Notes under the pieces: generated by a model
What the model was told of the DNA's origin: nothing
The model's database searches: none
What the model saw: only the letters and a program-made list of their open reading frames with translations
NCBI RefSeq assembly: GCF_052180215.1
Contig: NZ_CP197471.1
Coordinates: 2,948,001-3,012,000, forward strand
Length of the DNA stretch: 64,000 bases
Source: Pseudoneobacillus sp052180215
Lineage (GTDB): Bacteria; Bacillota; Bacilli; Bacillales; Cytobacillaceae
Direction: 5' to 3'
Made by a program: the position numbers and the translations under genes
Part shown: one piece after another, positions 7,271 through 14,796 of the stretch
Layout of the letters: every line of letters begins with the position of its first letter
Numbering within the stretch: position 1 is the stretch's first letter

Positions 7271-7495
7271 ATGGCAAAATCAAAAGCCAAAAAAATTCGT
7301 GAAAAACTAGTTCGCGAAGGAAGAAGAAATCCAGAAGAAAGTCGAAGCCCATTTATTTTCACAGACATGAGAACTAGAAAAACAAAGACAAAAAAAGATT
7401 ATCTCTATCAAAATAAATGTAAGAACCATTCATCCCAAGTAGGAAACGATGGTTCTTTTTATTTTGGTTTTTTTCACAAGATAAAAAGAGAATAG
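7271..7495 (+). CDS. Small, very basic protein of unknown function
   Basis: 74 residues from ATG 7271 behind AAGAAGGAGTGA. The N-terminal half, starting MAKSKAKKIREKLVREGRRN, is extremely basic, followed by SPFIFTDMRTRKTKTKK. It resembles small basic proteins seen near yqk genes in Bacillus, but I cannot name it with certainty. The second half (from about NKCKNHSS) is encoded by DNA that forms a terminator hairpin at 7421-7461, and the stop lies 34 bases past it. The functional part may therefore be the first 50 residues. Nucleic-acid binding is plausible from the charge but unproven. Confidence 0.65.
   Translation: MAKSKAKKIREKLVREGRRNPEESRSPFIFTDMRTRKTKTKKDYLYQNKCKNHSSQVGNDGSFYFGFFHKIKRE
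7421..7461 (+). terminator. Terminator inside the 3' end of the small basic ORF
   Basis: AAGAACCAT (7421-7429) pairs with ATGGTTCTT (7449-7457) and is followed by TTT. It lies within the reading frame of the 7271-7495 gene. Confidence 0.7.
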
Positions 7496-7525
7496 CCATT
7501 ATAAGACTATTCTCCCGTAGAAAAC

Positions 7526-8248
7526 CTATTTTTCTAATTTAAAGATTGCTTCACCAATTCCAAGGTCTGTTTCGACATCAATGATCACATCAGCATCTTC
7601 ATAGGCATCATTCACATAAACACCATTACCTTTTGAAATAAAGCCTTCAAAATCAGCATGACCAATTCCTTTAGATGATTTAATTTTAACCCCTACATCT
7701 TTAGGTAGAATAATAGTCGACTGACCAACACCCATTTTTAAGTCAACATCAAAGCTTTTCTTCCAATTACCGCTTAAGTCAACAGTCACATTCCCTACCC
7801 CGCTGCTTACATCCAAATTGCTTAGTTTTAACCCCTGTAAGTTAAGTTTTGTTTCCGTTGCTCCAGTATTCACTTCTAAATCGATGGGAATATCATTTGA
7901 AAATTCAAGGTCCCAATCATTTTCTATGTTTTTAAAATTAATGCCTGAAAGATTTTTTTTTGATTGCTCAATCACAACTTTACCAGTCTTACCTGATTTT
8001 TTATAAGAAACTTTAGGTTTTAGTTCTTTCATGCTGTATTGAATTTCTCCTTCAACCCAATCAGATGCTCCTTCAGAAACATTTAACTTTCCAGCACCTA
8101 CATTTAAAACTACTTCTAATTCTTTTGCTTTATCTTTTTTTACAAATACGTCTGAATCCTTTTCTTTCCCACTAACTACTGAGCTGCAGCCGGCAATCCA
8201 CATTAACGAAGCAGATATCATCAATCCTAATACTAAATTCTTTTTCAT
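7526..8248 (-). CDS. Lipoprotein with toast-rack/adhesin-like beta repeats
   Basis: 240 residues from ATG 8248, correctly spaced from GGAGG; the ATG at 8257 touches the binding site. It begins with a signal peptide and lipobox IAGC, so it should be lipid-anchored outside the membrane. The rest is a repetitive beta structure with recurring Gly-Ala/Gly-Val turns (LNVGAGKLNV, VNTGATETKL, VSSGVGNVTV, LKMGVGQSTI, SSKGIGHADF, TDLGIGEAIF), spaced about 20-30 residues. This matches the toast-rack (DUF2154/LiaF-like) beta-solenoid pattern. The function is not known. No operon partner is obvious; a terminator separates it from yqjQ. Confidence 0.78.
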   Translation of the reverse strand: MKKNLVLGLMISASLMWIAGCSSVVSGKEKDSDVFVKKDKAKELEVVLNVGAGKLNVSEGASDWVEGEIQYSMKELKPKVSYKKSGKTGKVVIEQSKKNLSGINFKNIENDWDLEFSNDIPIDLEVNTGATETKLNLQGLKLSNLDVSSGVGNVTVDLSGNWKKSFDVDLKMGVGQSTIILPKDVGVKIKSSKGIGHADFEGFISKGNGVYVNDAYEDADVIIDVETDLGIGEAIFKLEK

Positions 8249-8361
8249 AACATTCATTCCTCCAATAATTCAACCTATAATCACATTTTAGGTAAAAACT
8301 TGATTCGCCAAAAAGGGCTCTGGAATGAATTTCCACTAAGACTTGGGACCTAGTAAAGAAC

Positions 8362-8388
8362 AAAAAGCCTTGAACGAGTCCAAGGCCA
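8362..8388 (-). terminator. Terminator of the yqjP-yqjQ operon
   Basis: GCCTTG (8367-8372) pairs with CAAGGC (8381-8386). On the minus strand the stem is followed by TTTTTG, just past the yqjQ stop. Confidence 0.75.
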
Positions 8389-8392
8389 ATTT

Positions 8393-9184
8393 CTATTTTT
8401 GATTAAATGCTTTGCGTCCGATACGCTCAAACGCTCTTGGAAATAACGTATAAACGACACTTCCAAGATTCATCCAACGAGGTAAGTTAATCTCACGTGT
8501 TTTCGTAAGCATGGCATCCACAACCTTGTTTGCAACAAAGTCAGGCTGCAGCATAAATCTCTGGACATTTTTTACATACGTTCCCTTTTCATCGGCAATA
8601 TTGAAAAAATTCGTTGCAATCGGCCCTGGATTAACGGTCGTCACCCATACATTATGGGCGGCTAACTCCATTCGCAAGCTATTGGAATAGCCAAGAACCG
8701 CATGTTTGGTAGCGGAGTAAACACTTGATTTTGGCGTAGCAATTTTTCCAGCCTGAGAAGCAATATTAATAATATGGCCAGTACGGTGTTCACGCATTTT
8801 AGGTAGTACCATGCTAGTACAAGCCATTAGACCAATTACATTTACCTCAAACATGGATTTGATTTCATTTATCTTAGCTTCATGTGCCTCTCTAAAGACA
8901 CCAAAACCAGCATTATTAACTAAAATATCAATTGTTTTCATTTCCTTATAAATGGTATGGAAGACTCTTTCAACTTCATCCGTATCCGATACATCTAAGC
9001 GATGAACAAATACTTTAATAGAATATTGTTGCTCCAACTCTCTTTTTAACTGTTCAAGCTTATCAACACTTCGAGCTAACAACGTTAAGTTGGCCCCTCT
9101 TTTGGCACACAGCTTTGCAATTTCCGCACCGATACCTCCAGAAGCACCTGTCACCACTATATTTTTCCCTACTAATGATGGCAT
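8393..9184 (-). CDS. yqjQ: Short-chain dehydrogenase/reductase YqjQ
   Basis: 263 residues. It is a classical SDR: the cofactor motif TGASGGIG at about residues 12-19, NNAG at about 89-92, a Ser in NIASQAG and the catalytic YSATK near 158-162. An Arg at the end of the first strand (LLARSVDKL) suggests NADP(H) preference. The substrate is unknown. It follows the MBL-fold gene yqjP by 11 bases in the same order as in B. subtilis and shares its transcript. The C-terminal region LGSVVYTLFPRAFERIG could form a membrane-associated helix. Confidence 0.88.
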   Translation of the reverse strand: MPSLVGKNIVVTGASGGIGAEIAKLCAKRGANLTLLARSVDKLEQLKRELEQQYSIKVFVHRLDVSDTDEVERVFHTIYKEMKTIDILVNNAGFGVFREAHEAKINEIKSMFEVNVIGLMACTSMVLPKMREHRTGHIINIASQAGKIATPKSSVYSATKHAVLGYSNSLRMELAAHNVWVTTVNPGPIATNFFNIADEKGTYVKNVQRFMLQPDFVANKVVDAMLTKTREINLPRWMNLGSVVYTLFPRAFERIGRKAFNQK

Positions 9185-9195
9185 TTTTCTTCACC

Positions 9196-10158
9196 TCAAA
9201 TGGCAGTATAAAGAACCATTTTTCCTTCCTCTATTCTCTTAATTTCCCCTATATTTAATAAATAATCGATTTGACCAACTGTTTCGGAAATCGTTAAGCT
9301 TAATTCTTTTTGGTAGACAGTTGGAAATAGGCGCTGACAAATTTCAAAAACAGAAAGTGGCTGGGCAGTAATAAATTCCTTTACCGTCATTGCTCTTTCA
9401 TGTTGTCTTTTTAACCTTTTTTCTATCAAATTAGGCAAATCATACACTTCTTCACCATGGCCAGTATAGACCTTTTGAATAGGATAGTTGGAAAGTTTCT
9501 TTAAAGATTGATTGTACTGAACAAGTGGCTTTGGTCTTTCTGTTTCCCCAACTAAAGGCGGCTCAAGTAATGGATTAGGAGAGATATGGGCAAGCACATG
9601 ATCACCAGCGATTAATACCCCATCCTTTTTACGAAATAAAGAAATATGACTTTGAGCATGACCTGGAGTCTCAATAATTTGCCAATCTTCAAGACCTGGA
9701 ATGTTACTTCCTTCTTGTACCGTATTAGTTAAACCTCGATGACATGAGTAACGTAAGCTCTTTCTTAATTGGCTCACTTGCTGGTAATATGATTCTGGAA
9801 TCCCAAATTCAACAAATTGCTTTTGGTAAAATTGATCATGCTCTTTTATAAAGGAGTCCGTACGCAGTAACCATCTTTCGCTTAGAGGGTGTCCATATAC
9901 AGGAAGTGAATCTGGAAAATAGTCAAGCGCTCCAACATGGTCAGGATGGTGATGGGTAAGGACGATTTGTTCAATATCATTGGGCTTTACATTTAATTTA
10001 AGTAATTGACTTGTTAAAGCATTCCAGGTTTCCTCTGTTTTTGGACCACAATCTACAAGAGTTAAACGCTTTTCATCTAGTAAATAAGCATTCACATCTC
10101 CAACAGCAAAAGGTGTGGGTAATGTTAATTTTGCAATTCCATTTATCCATTCCGTCAT
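9196..10158 (-). CDS. yqjP: MBL-fold metallohydrolase YqjP
   Basis: 320 residues. The metallo-beta-lactamase motif THHHPDHVG lies near residues 68-76, followed by the later metal ligands in TPGHAQSHIS (about 160-170), GDHVL and YTGHGE. The C-terminal 70 residues look like the small winged-helix domain common in the glyoxalase II/LACTB2-like group. It probably hydrolyses a thioester or similar ester, but the substrate is not known. It is first gene of the yqjP-yqjQ pair. Confidence 0.88.
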   Translation of the reverse strand: MTEWINGIAKLTLPTPFAVGDVNAYLLDEKRLTLVDCGPKTEETWNALTSQLLKLNVKPNDIEQIVLTHHHPDHVGALDYFPDSLPVYGHPLSERWLLRTDSFIKEHDQFYQKQFVEFGIPESYYQQVSQLRKSLRYSCHRGLTNTVQEGSNIPGLEDWQIIETPGHAQSHISLFRKKDGVLIAGDHVLAHISPNPLLEPPLVGETERPKPLVQYNQSLKKLSNYPIQKVYTGHGEEVYDLPNLIEKRLKRQHERAMTVKEFITAQPLSVFEICQRLFPTVYQKELSLTISETVGQIDYLLNIGEIKRIEEGKMVLYTAI

Positions 10159-10313
10159 TTGTAACTCTCCTAATATTATTTTTCTATATAAAATTTTGAA
10201 ATCAAATTCTTTACAAAGTAATATTTATAATTTAGTTTACCGATTCTTGGAACACTTGTCATTATTTCCGCATAACTTATAGTTATAAAATTTAAAATTT
10301 TTAAAATACATTG

Positions 10314-10343
10314 TTGACAGACAAGTATTCGTTCCCTCATAAT
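10314..10343 (+). promoter_or_regulatory. Sigma-A promoter of the proI leader
   Basis: TTGACA at 10314-10319, an 18-base spacer, then CATAAT at 10338-10343, just upstream of the T-box leader. Confidence 0.75.
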
Positions 10344-10364
10344 CAATAAAAATTTACAAAAAAT

Positions 10365-10625
10365 AAGCGATGAATAAGACCAGTAGGTGGAGAATGACGC
10401 AAGAGAGTGAAACTCGAGAGGCTGAAAGGTTTCACCGTCCTCTTCCCCATCGAACCTACCTTATGAGCTGTCAGGTAAACCTGACCGTTTCTCCAACGTT
10501 ACCGGATCCAAAGCAGCATCTTTCTTTTGGAAAACGGGCCCGTTTAAATTAGAAAGGTGAATGAAGGTGGTACCACGGAAGCAAAGACCTTTCGTCCTTT
10601 AACGGATGATGGGTCTTTTTTGTTT
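10365..10625 (+). promoter_or_regulatory. T-box riboswitch, proline (CCU) specifier
   Basis: All T-box parts can be read. Stem I has the S-turn pair AGTA (left side, about 10380) and GAA (10452-10454), and the specifier codon CCT follows directly at 10455-10457, calling for tRNA-Pro. AGAGAG and GCTGAAAG form the distal stem I motifs. The conserved T-box AATGAAGGTGGTACCACGG is at 10559-10578. A terminator follows (AAAGACC 10583-10589 with GGGTCTTT at about 10611-10618, then T-run). Uncharged tRNA-Pro should stabilise the antiterminator and turn on proI. Confidence 0.93.
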
Positions 10626-10718
10626 TTTATAAGGCTATGTTAAATACCACTGTTGACTTTTGATTTTACACAAATGGCTAAAGTAGTAGTGTTTAAAAAC
10701 AAAGCCTCATCAGTCCCT

Positions 10719-10901
10719 TAACGGACACACGTTCCGTTATATGACGAAAATGTTTGTTTTTAGAGGATTAGCGGACTATGGTTCCGCTATTTCATTAAAA
10801 GTATGTCATTAGCCTATGAAATATTGTGAATAACGGAATCTGTGTCCTATAAATTAGAAAAAACGTCTATTTTAGGGCAATAACGGTATGTGTGTCCTAT
10901 A
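10719..10901. repeat. Cluster of four 21-bp palindrome-like units in the proI leader
   Basis: Units begin at 10719, 10769, 10831 and 10881, so each pair is spaced exactly 50 bases. Units 1 and 2 are perfect 7-7-7 inverted repeats (TAACGGA-N7-TCCGTTA and TAGCGGA-N7-TCCGCTA), differing by a compensatory pair of changes. Units 3 and 4 (TAACGGAATCTGTGTCC and TAACGGTATGTGTGTCC) align to the reverse complement of unit 1 at 17 of 21 positions and are less symmetric. The stretch between the T-box terminator and the proI start holds no gene that I can support. Confidence 0.75.
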
Positions 10902-10973
10902 AAAAAACTGAACATCATCAACACTAATCTTAAAAATAGCTTTATAAAAAAAATGAACCAGGAGGAAATTCAA

Positions 10974-11819
10974 ATGAAAAAAATTGCGATTATTGGTGCT
11001 GGTTCGATGGCAGAAGCATTAATATCTGGGATGATTAGCAATCATTTTATTGATAGTAAAAATATTTGGGTGACAAACCGAAGCAATCAGGAAAGACTGC
11101 AGGAACTCGAAAGTAAATATCAAATTTCAACCACTTACTCCCTGAAAGAATTGACAACAGAAGTAGACATTATTATTTTGGCCATGAAGCCTAAAGATGC
11201 GGGCATTGCTTTAGAAGGCTTAAAAGATTTCCTTACGGAGAATACTTTACTTGTATCTGTACTTGCAGGTGTCTCGATCCAAACCATTCAAAAGCTTGTC
11301 GGTACCTCCAATTCTATTGTCAGAGCGATGCCAAACACATCCGCAACGATCGGGATGTCAGCAACAGGGTTAGCTTTTAATGAAAAAGCTACACAGAAAC
11401 AAATTCATTTAGTGGATACGATGTTTAATACAATCGGAATGACCCAGTTTATTAAAGAGGAACAGCTTGATGCTATAACCGGCCTTTCAGGGAGCGGACC
11501 TGCCTATTTCTATTATCTTGTTGAAGCGATGGAGAAAAGTGCTGAAGAAATCGGTCTTGAGCCAGAATTAGCTAAACAATTAATTGTTCAAACTTTATTA
11601 GGAACAGCCACCATGCTATCAAAATCGGAAAAACCTTCGCACCAGCTTCGTCGGGAAGTGACAAGTCCTGGGGGAACAACCGAGGCAGGTATCCGCGTCC
11701 TCGAGCAACACCATGTTCAAGAAGCCTTTGTCTCCTGCATTATCGAAGCAACTAACCAATCTAAACGACTAGGTAAGATGCTAAGCTCCCAACTAAATCA
11801 AAAACAACCTCAAACCTAA
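10974..11819 (+). CDS. proI: Pyrroline-5-carboxylate reductase
   Basis: 281 residues from ATG 10974 behind CAGGAGGAA; the frame extends upstream to 10890 without a binding site. The N-terminal Rossmann motif is IIGAGSMAEALISG. VRAMPNTSATIGMSATG and the C-terminal TGLSGSGPAYFYYLVEAM and VTSPGGTTEAGI are P5C reductase signatures. It reduces pyrroline-5-carboxylate to proline with NAD(P)H in the cytoplasm. The proline T-box in front and the yqjP/namA neighbourhood identify it as the ProI (YqjO) version rather than ProG or ComER. Confidence 0.94.
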   Translation: MKKIAIIGAGSMAEALISGMISNHFIDSKNIWVTNRSNQERLQELESKYQISTTYSLKELTTEVDIIILAMKPKDAGIALEGLKDFLTENTLLVSVLAGVSIQTIQKLVGTSNSIVRAMPNTSATIGMSATGLAFNEKATQKQIHLVDTMFNTIGMTQFIKEEQLDAITGLSGSGPAYFYYLVEAMEKSAEEIGLEPELAKQLIVQTLLGTATMLSKSEKPSHQLRREVTSPGGTTEAGIRVLEQHHVQEAFVSCIIEATNQSKRLGKMLSSQLNQKQPQT

Positions 11820-11832
11820 CAGTCCCTTTCCC

Positions 11833-11873
11833 ACTTTAAAGCACCGGGGGTCTGACCCCCACCGCTTTAAAGT
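11833..11873. repeat. GC-rich palindromic element downstream of proI
   Basis: ACTTTAAAGC (11833-11842) pairs perfectly with GCTTTAAAGT (11864-11873), and inside them GGGGGT (11846-11851) pairs with ACCCCC (11855-11860). The hairpin is long but has no T-run, so it is a palindromic repeat more than a textbook terminator, though it may stop transcription or protect the proI 3' end. From memory, similar GGGGGTCTGACCCCC elements are widespread in Bacillus genomes. Confidence 0.7.
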
Positions 11874-11968
11874 ACAAAAGTGGGGAGGCTTCTTATTTCG
11901 TTATTGTTTTGAAAATTGATATAATAGGGTTGCGAATTTAGAGAATCGAAATAAGGAGGCTTTTCATT

Positions 11969-12993
11969 ATGGTCACTACAAAGCTTTTTTCTCCGTTTAA
12001 AATGAAAAATGTTACGCTTAAGAACAGAATTGTGATGGCTCCAATGTGTATGTACTCAAGCCATACAGAAGATGGTAAAGTAGCAAACTGGCATTATACA
12101 CATTACGTTAGCCGTGCCGTCGGTCAAGTAGGCTTAATTATCTTAGAAGCTACAGCTGTAACAGCACAAGGCCGAATTTCACCACAGGATTTAGGAATTT
12201 GGAGCGATGACCATATCGAAGGTCTGTCAAAGCTCGTTCAATTAATGAAAGAGCATGGAGCTGCCACAGGAATTCAAATTGCTCATGCTGGCCGCAAAGC
12301 CGTCATTGAGGGCGATATCATTGCTCCTTCAGCTATTCCGTTTAATGACAAAATGAAAACCCCGTTAGAAATGAGTAAGGACGATATTCAAAAAACGATC
12401 GAGGCGTTCCGCGCTGGAGCAGAACGTGCCAAAAAGGCAGGTTTTGATGTAATTGAAATTCACGGTGCACATGGATACTTAATCAATGAATTCCTTTCTC
12501 CTCTATCTAATAAGCGAAATGATGAATATGGCGGTTCTGCAGAAAATCGCTACCGTTTCCTTCGCGAGGTGATTGACGCGGTTAAAACGCTTTGGGATGG
12601 TCCATTATTTGTTAGAGTATCGGCACATGATTATCATGAAGAAGGTCTAACACCAGAAGATTACGTTACATACAGCCGTTGGATGAAGGATCAAGGGGTG
12701 GATTTAATCGATGTTAGCTCTGGTGCAGTTGTTCCAGCATCCATTCAGACCTACCCTGGCTATCAGGTAAAATTTGCTGAAAAATAAAAGAAGAGGCAGA
12801 TATTCCAACTGGTGCAGTCGGACTCATCACGTCAGGTCTTCAAGCCGAAGAAATCTTGCAAAATGAACGTGCAGACTTAATTTTTATTGCTAGAGAATTA
12901 TTAAGAGACCCTTATTGGCCAAGAACGGCAGCCAAAGAGCTTAGCACTACTATTGAAAGTCCTAAGCAATATGAGCGTGGGTGGAATTATTAA
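11969..12993 (+). pseudogene. namA: NADPH dehydrogenase NamA (YqjM, old yellow enzyme) with frameshift
   Basis: An FMN-dependent old yellow enzyme of the YqjM type. The first frame (11969-12787) encodes 272 residues, including APMCMYSS near the flavin, QIAHAGRKA, DVIEIHGAHGYLINEFLSP and YPGYQVKFAEK, then stops. The remaining 67 residues (IKEEADIPTGAVGLITSG ... YERGWNY) continue in the frame one base back and end at 12993. The join lies in a run of five A at 12780-12784, where six would restore the full-length protein of about 340 residues. The lost part holds the phosphate-binding end of the barrel and the C-terminal Arg finger, so the truncated product should be inactive. A sequencing error in the homopolymer is the main alternative. 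Confidence 0.9.
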
Positions 12994-13011
12994 GCCCCCC
13001 CCAAAAAAAGC

Positions 13012-13045
13012 AAAAAGACTCCATTCACCATGAAGGAGTCTTTTT
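13012..13045. terminator. Bidirectional terminator
   Basis: AAAAAGACTCC pairs with GGAGTCTTTTT around a 12-base loop, between namA and the convergent histidine phosphatase gene. Confidence 0.88.
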
Positions 13046-13061
13046 GCATACTAAAATTATA

Positions 13062-13613
13062 TTAATCGATGTCAGCCCAAATTCTTCTCAACAACGTTTT
13101 TTCATCGGATACGACGAATTCAAACACATCTGGATTGGACATCCCCATTAACTCATCATACCCAAAATTTTCATTAAAATAACGAATTAATAATGTTGTT
13201 AAGTTTCCATGGCTAACCAAAATAATATGGTCATCCTTTGAAGAAAGAACTTCCTCTAAAATAGAAATAGCACGCTTCATGCCAGAAGATTGTGATTCTC
13301 CGCCCTCAAACACCAAATCAAAATCTTGAAAGCTTTGCTTTAACTTATCCATCCAATCGGCCAGTGGTACCCCGCTCAATACTCTTTCACTTAAACGAGA
13401 ATCCTCAACGATCGATAATCCCTTAAAATCAGCTAGTGGTTGAATAGTGGCTATAGCTCTTTTAAACGGACTTGAATAAATTTTACCAATAGGTTTAGAT
13501 GCAAAAAAATCGACTAATTTTAATGCCTGCTCCTTCCCTTTATCTGTTAAAGGAGCATCCACTTCCTGCCCATTTGCTTTAGCGTGACGAACAAAATAGA
13601 TGGTTTTAATCAT
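13062..13613 (-). CDS. Histidine phosphatase family protein (phosphoglycerate mutase-like)
   Basis: 183 residues from ATG 13613 behind GAGGGG; a longer frame starts at 13625. The RHG-type motif is FVRHAKANG (Arg9-His10 with Ala replacing Gly). The second catalytic His is in LVSHGNLTTLL, with an Arg in SSPFKRAIAT. It is a small cytoplasmic phosphatase; the substrate cannot be told from the sequence. It follows the rnz stop closely and is probably cotranscribed with it. Confidence 0.85.
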   Translation of the reverse strand: MIKTIYFVRHAKANGQEVDAPLTDKGKEQALKLVDFFASKPIGKIYSSPFKRAIATIQPLADFKGLSIVEDSRLSERVLSGVPLADWMDKLKQSFQDFDLVFEGGESQSSGMKRAISILEEVLSSKDDHIILVSHGNLTTLLIRYFNENFGYDELMGMSNPDVFEFVVSDEKTLLRRIWADID

Positions 13614-13621
13614 AATTCCCC

Positions 13622-14536
13622 TCACATTGAAAATTCGTTAAAATCCTCTGCCACTTCTGTTTCTTTGAAAATCTCTTGAGCTTCTATTTTCAATTGTTGT
13701 GCAGCTTCTTTATCATATCTTGAGCTTATATGGGTTAAATAAAGCTTCTTAACCTTTGCCTTTGCTGCGATTTCTGCTGCCTGCTGTGTGGTGGAGTGAA
13801 AATAATCGTAGGCAAGCTGTGATTCATTTTTAGAAAAAGTCGCTTCGTGAACAAGAACATCTGCGTTTTGTGCTAAATAAAGCGCATTGTCACATATTCT
13901 TGTATCTCCTAAAATAGTCACAATTCTTCCATCTTGTGGTTCTCCGAGAAATTCAGATGCTTCCAAAATAGTCCCGTTTTCTAAAACAACTGGTTCCCCC
14001 TCTTTAATTTTCTTGTAAAGAGGTCCCGGCTGAACACCTAGCTCTTTTAACTTGTCCACCAGCAATGGTCCAGGTTTGTCCTTTTCCACAATTCGGAATC
14101 CAAAAGACGGAATACCATGCTCTAAAGAAAGAGCCTCGACAATAAACTGTTCATCTTCAAAAATAATTCCTTCTTCTATTTCTACAATTTTCAAAGAATA
14201 TTTTAAATAAGTTTGGCTAACATTTAAGCTAATTCGTATGTATTCCTCAATTCCTTTGGGTCCATAAACGGTTACTTCCGATTCTCCACCGAGAAAGGAA
14301 CGACTAGATAAAAGTCCTGGTAAACCATATATATGGTCACCATGTAGATGAGTGATAAATACCTTTTCTATTCGCCTAGGTTTGATCGATGTATGTAAAA
14401 TTTGGTGCTGCGTTGCTTCTCCGCAATCAAAAAGCCAAATAGTCCCTCTCTCTTCTAAAAGCTTAAGAACAATGGAGGTTACATTTCGGTGCTTTGCAGG
14501 CATACCTGCACCCGTTCCTAAAAAGAACAAGTTCAA
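13622..14536 (-). CDS. rnz: Ribonuclease Z
   Basis: 304 residues from a TTG start (14534-14536) behind GGAGATG. The metal-binding motif ITHLHGDHIYGLPG lies at residues 61-74, later ligands are in GDTRICDN, LVHEATF and YLTHISSRY, and the flexible-arm region (residues 150-200) is of the long-arm bacterial type. It trims the 3' end of tRNA precursors, mainly those lacking an encoded CCA. The position between yqjM and zwf is the same as in B. subtilis (yqjK). Confidence 0.94.
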   Translation of the reverse strand: MNLFFLGTGAGMPAKHRNVTSIVLKLLEERGTIWLFDCGEATQHQILHTSIKPRRIEKVFITHLHGDHIYGLPGLLSSRSFLGGESEVTVYGPKGIEEYIRISLNVSQTYLKYSLKIVEIEEGIIFEDEQFIVEALSLEHGIPSFGFRIVEKDKPGPLLVDKLKELGVQPGPLYKKIKEGEPVVLENGTILEASEFLGEPQDGRIVTILGDTRICDNALYLAQNADVLVHEATFSKNESQLAYDYFHSTTQQAAEIAAKAKVKKLYLTHISSRYDKEAAQQLKIEAQEIFKETEVAEDFNEFSM

Positions 14537-14796
14537 TCCATTTCATCTCCTTCATTTGCAGAAATCCAATGGATATACATTAGATTCTTTCTCTTATTTC
14601 TACTATATCATATTTTAAAAATTTCCTGTCTCTTCCATACAAACGAATAAAATAAGACGGATAGCAATCCATCATTCATCAAAAACTAACCCTAAGTGCA
14701 AAAATTTGCGATTTTTGTCATATAGCGCTAAAATTTAATATTTGAATGGATGATTTTTAAAGCTCTTACCACTACATAAAAGTGAGGTTCAAACTC

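Noticed and set aside
10370..10552. 60-codon open frame in front of proI
   Set aside because: It coincides with the T-box stem I and following structure, which explains the sequence.
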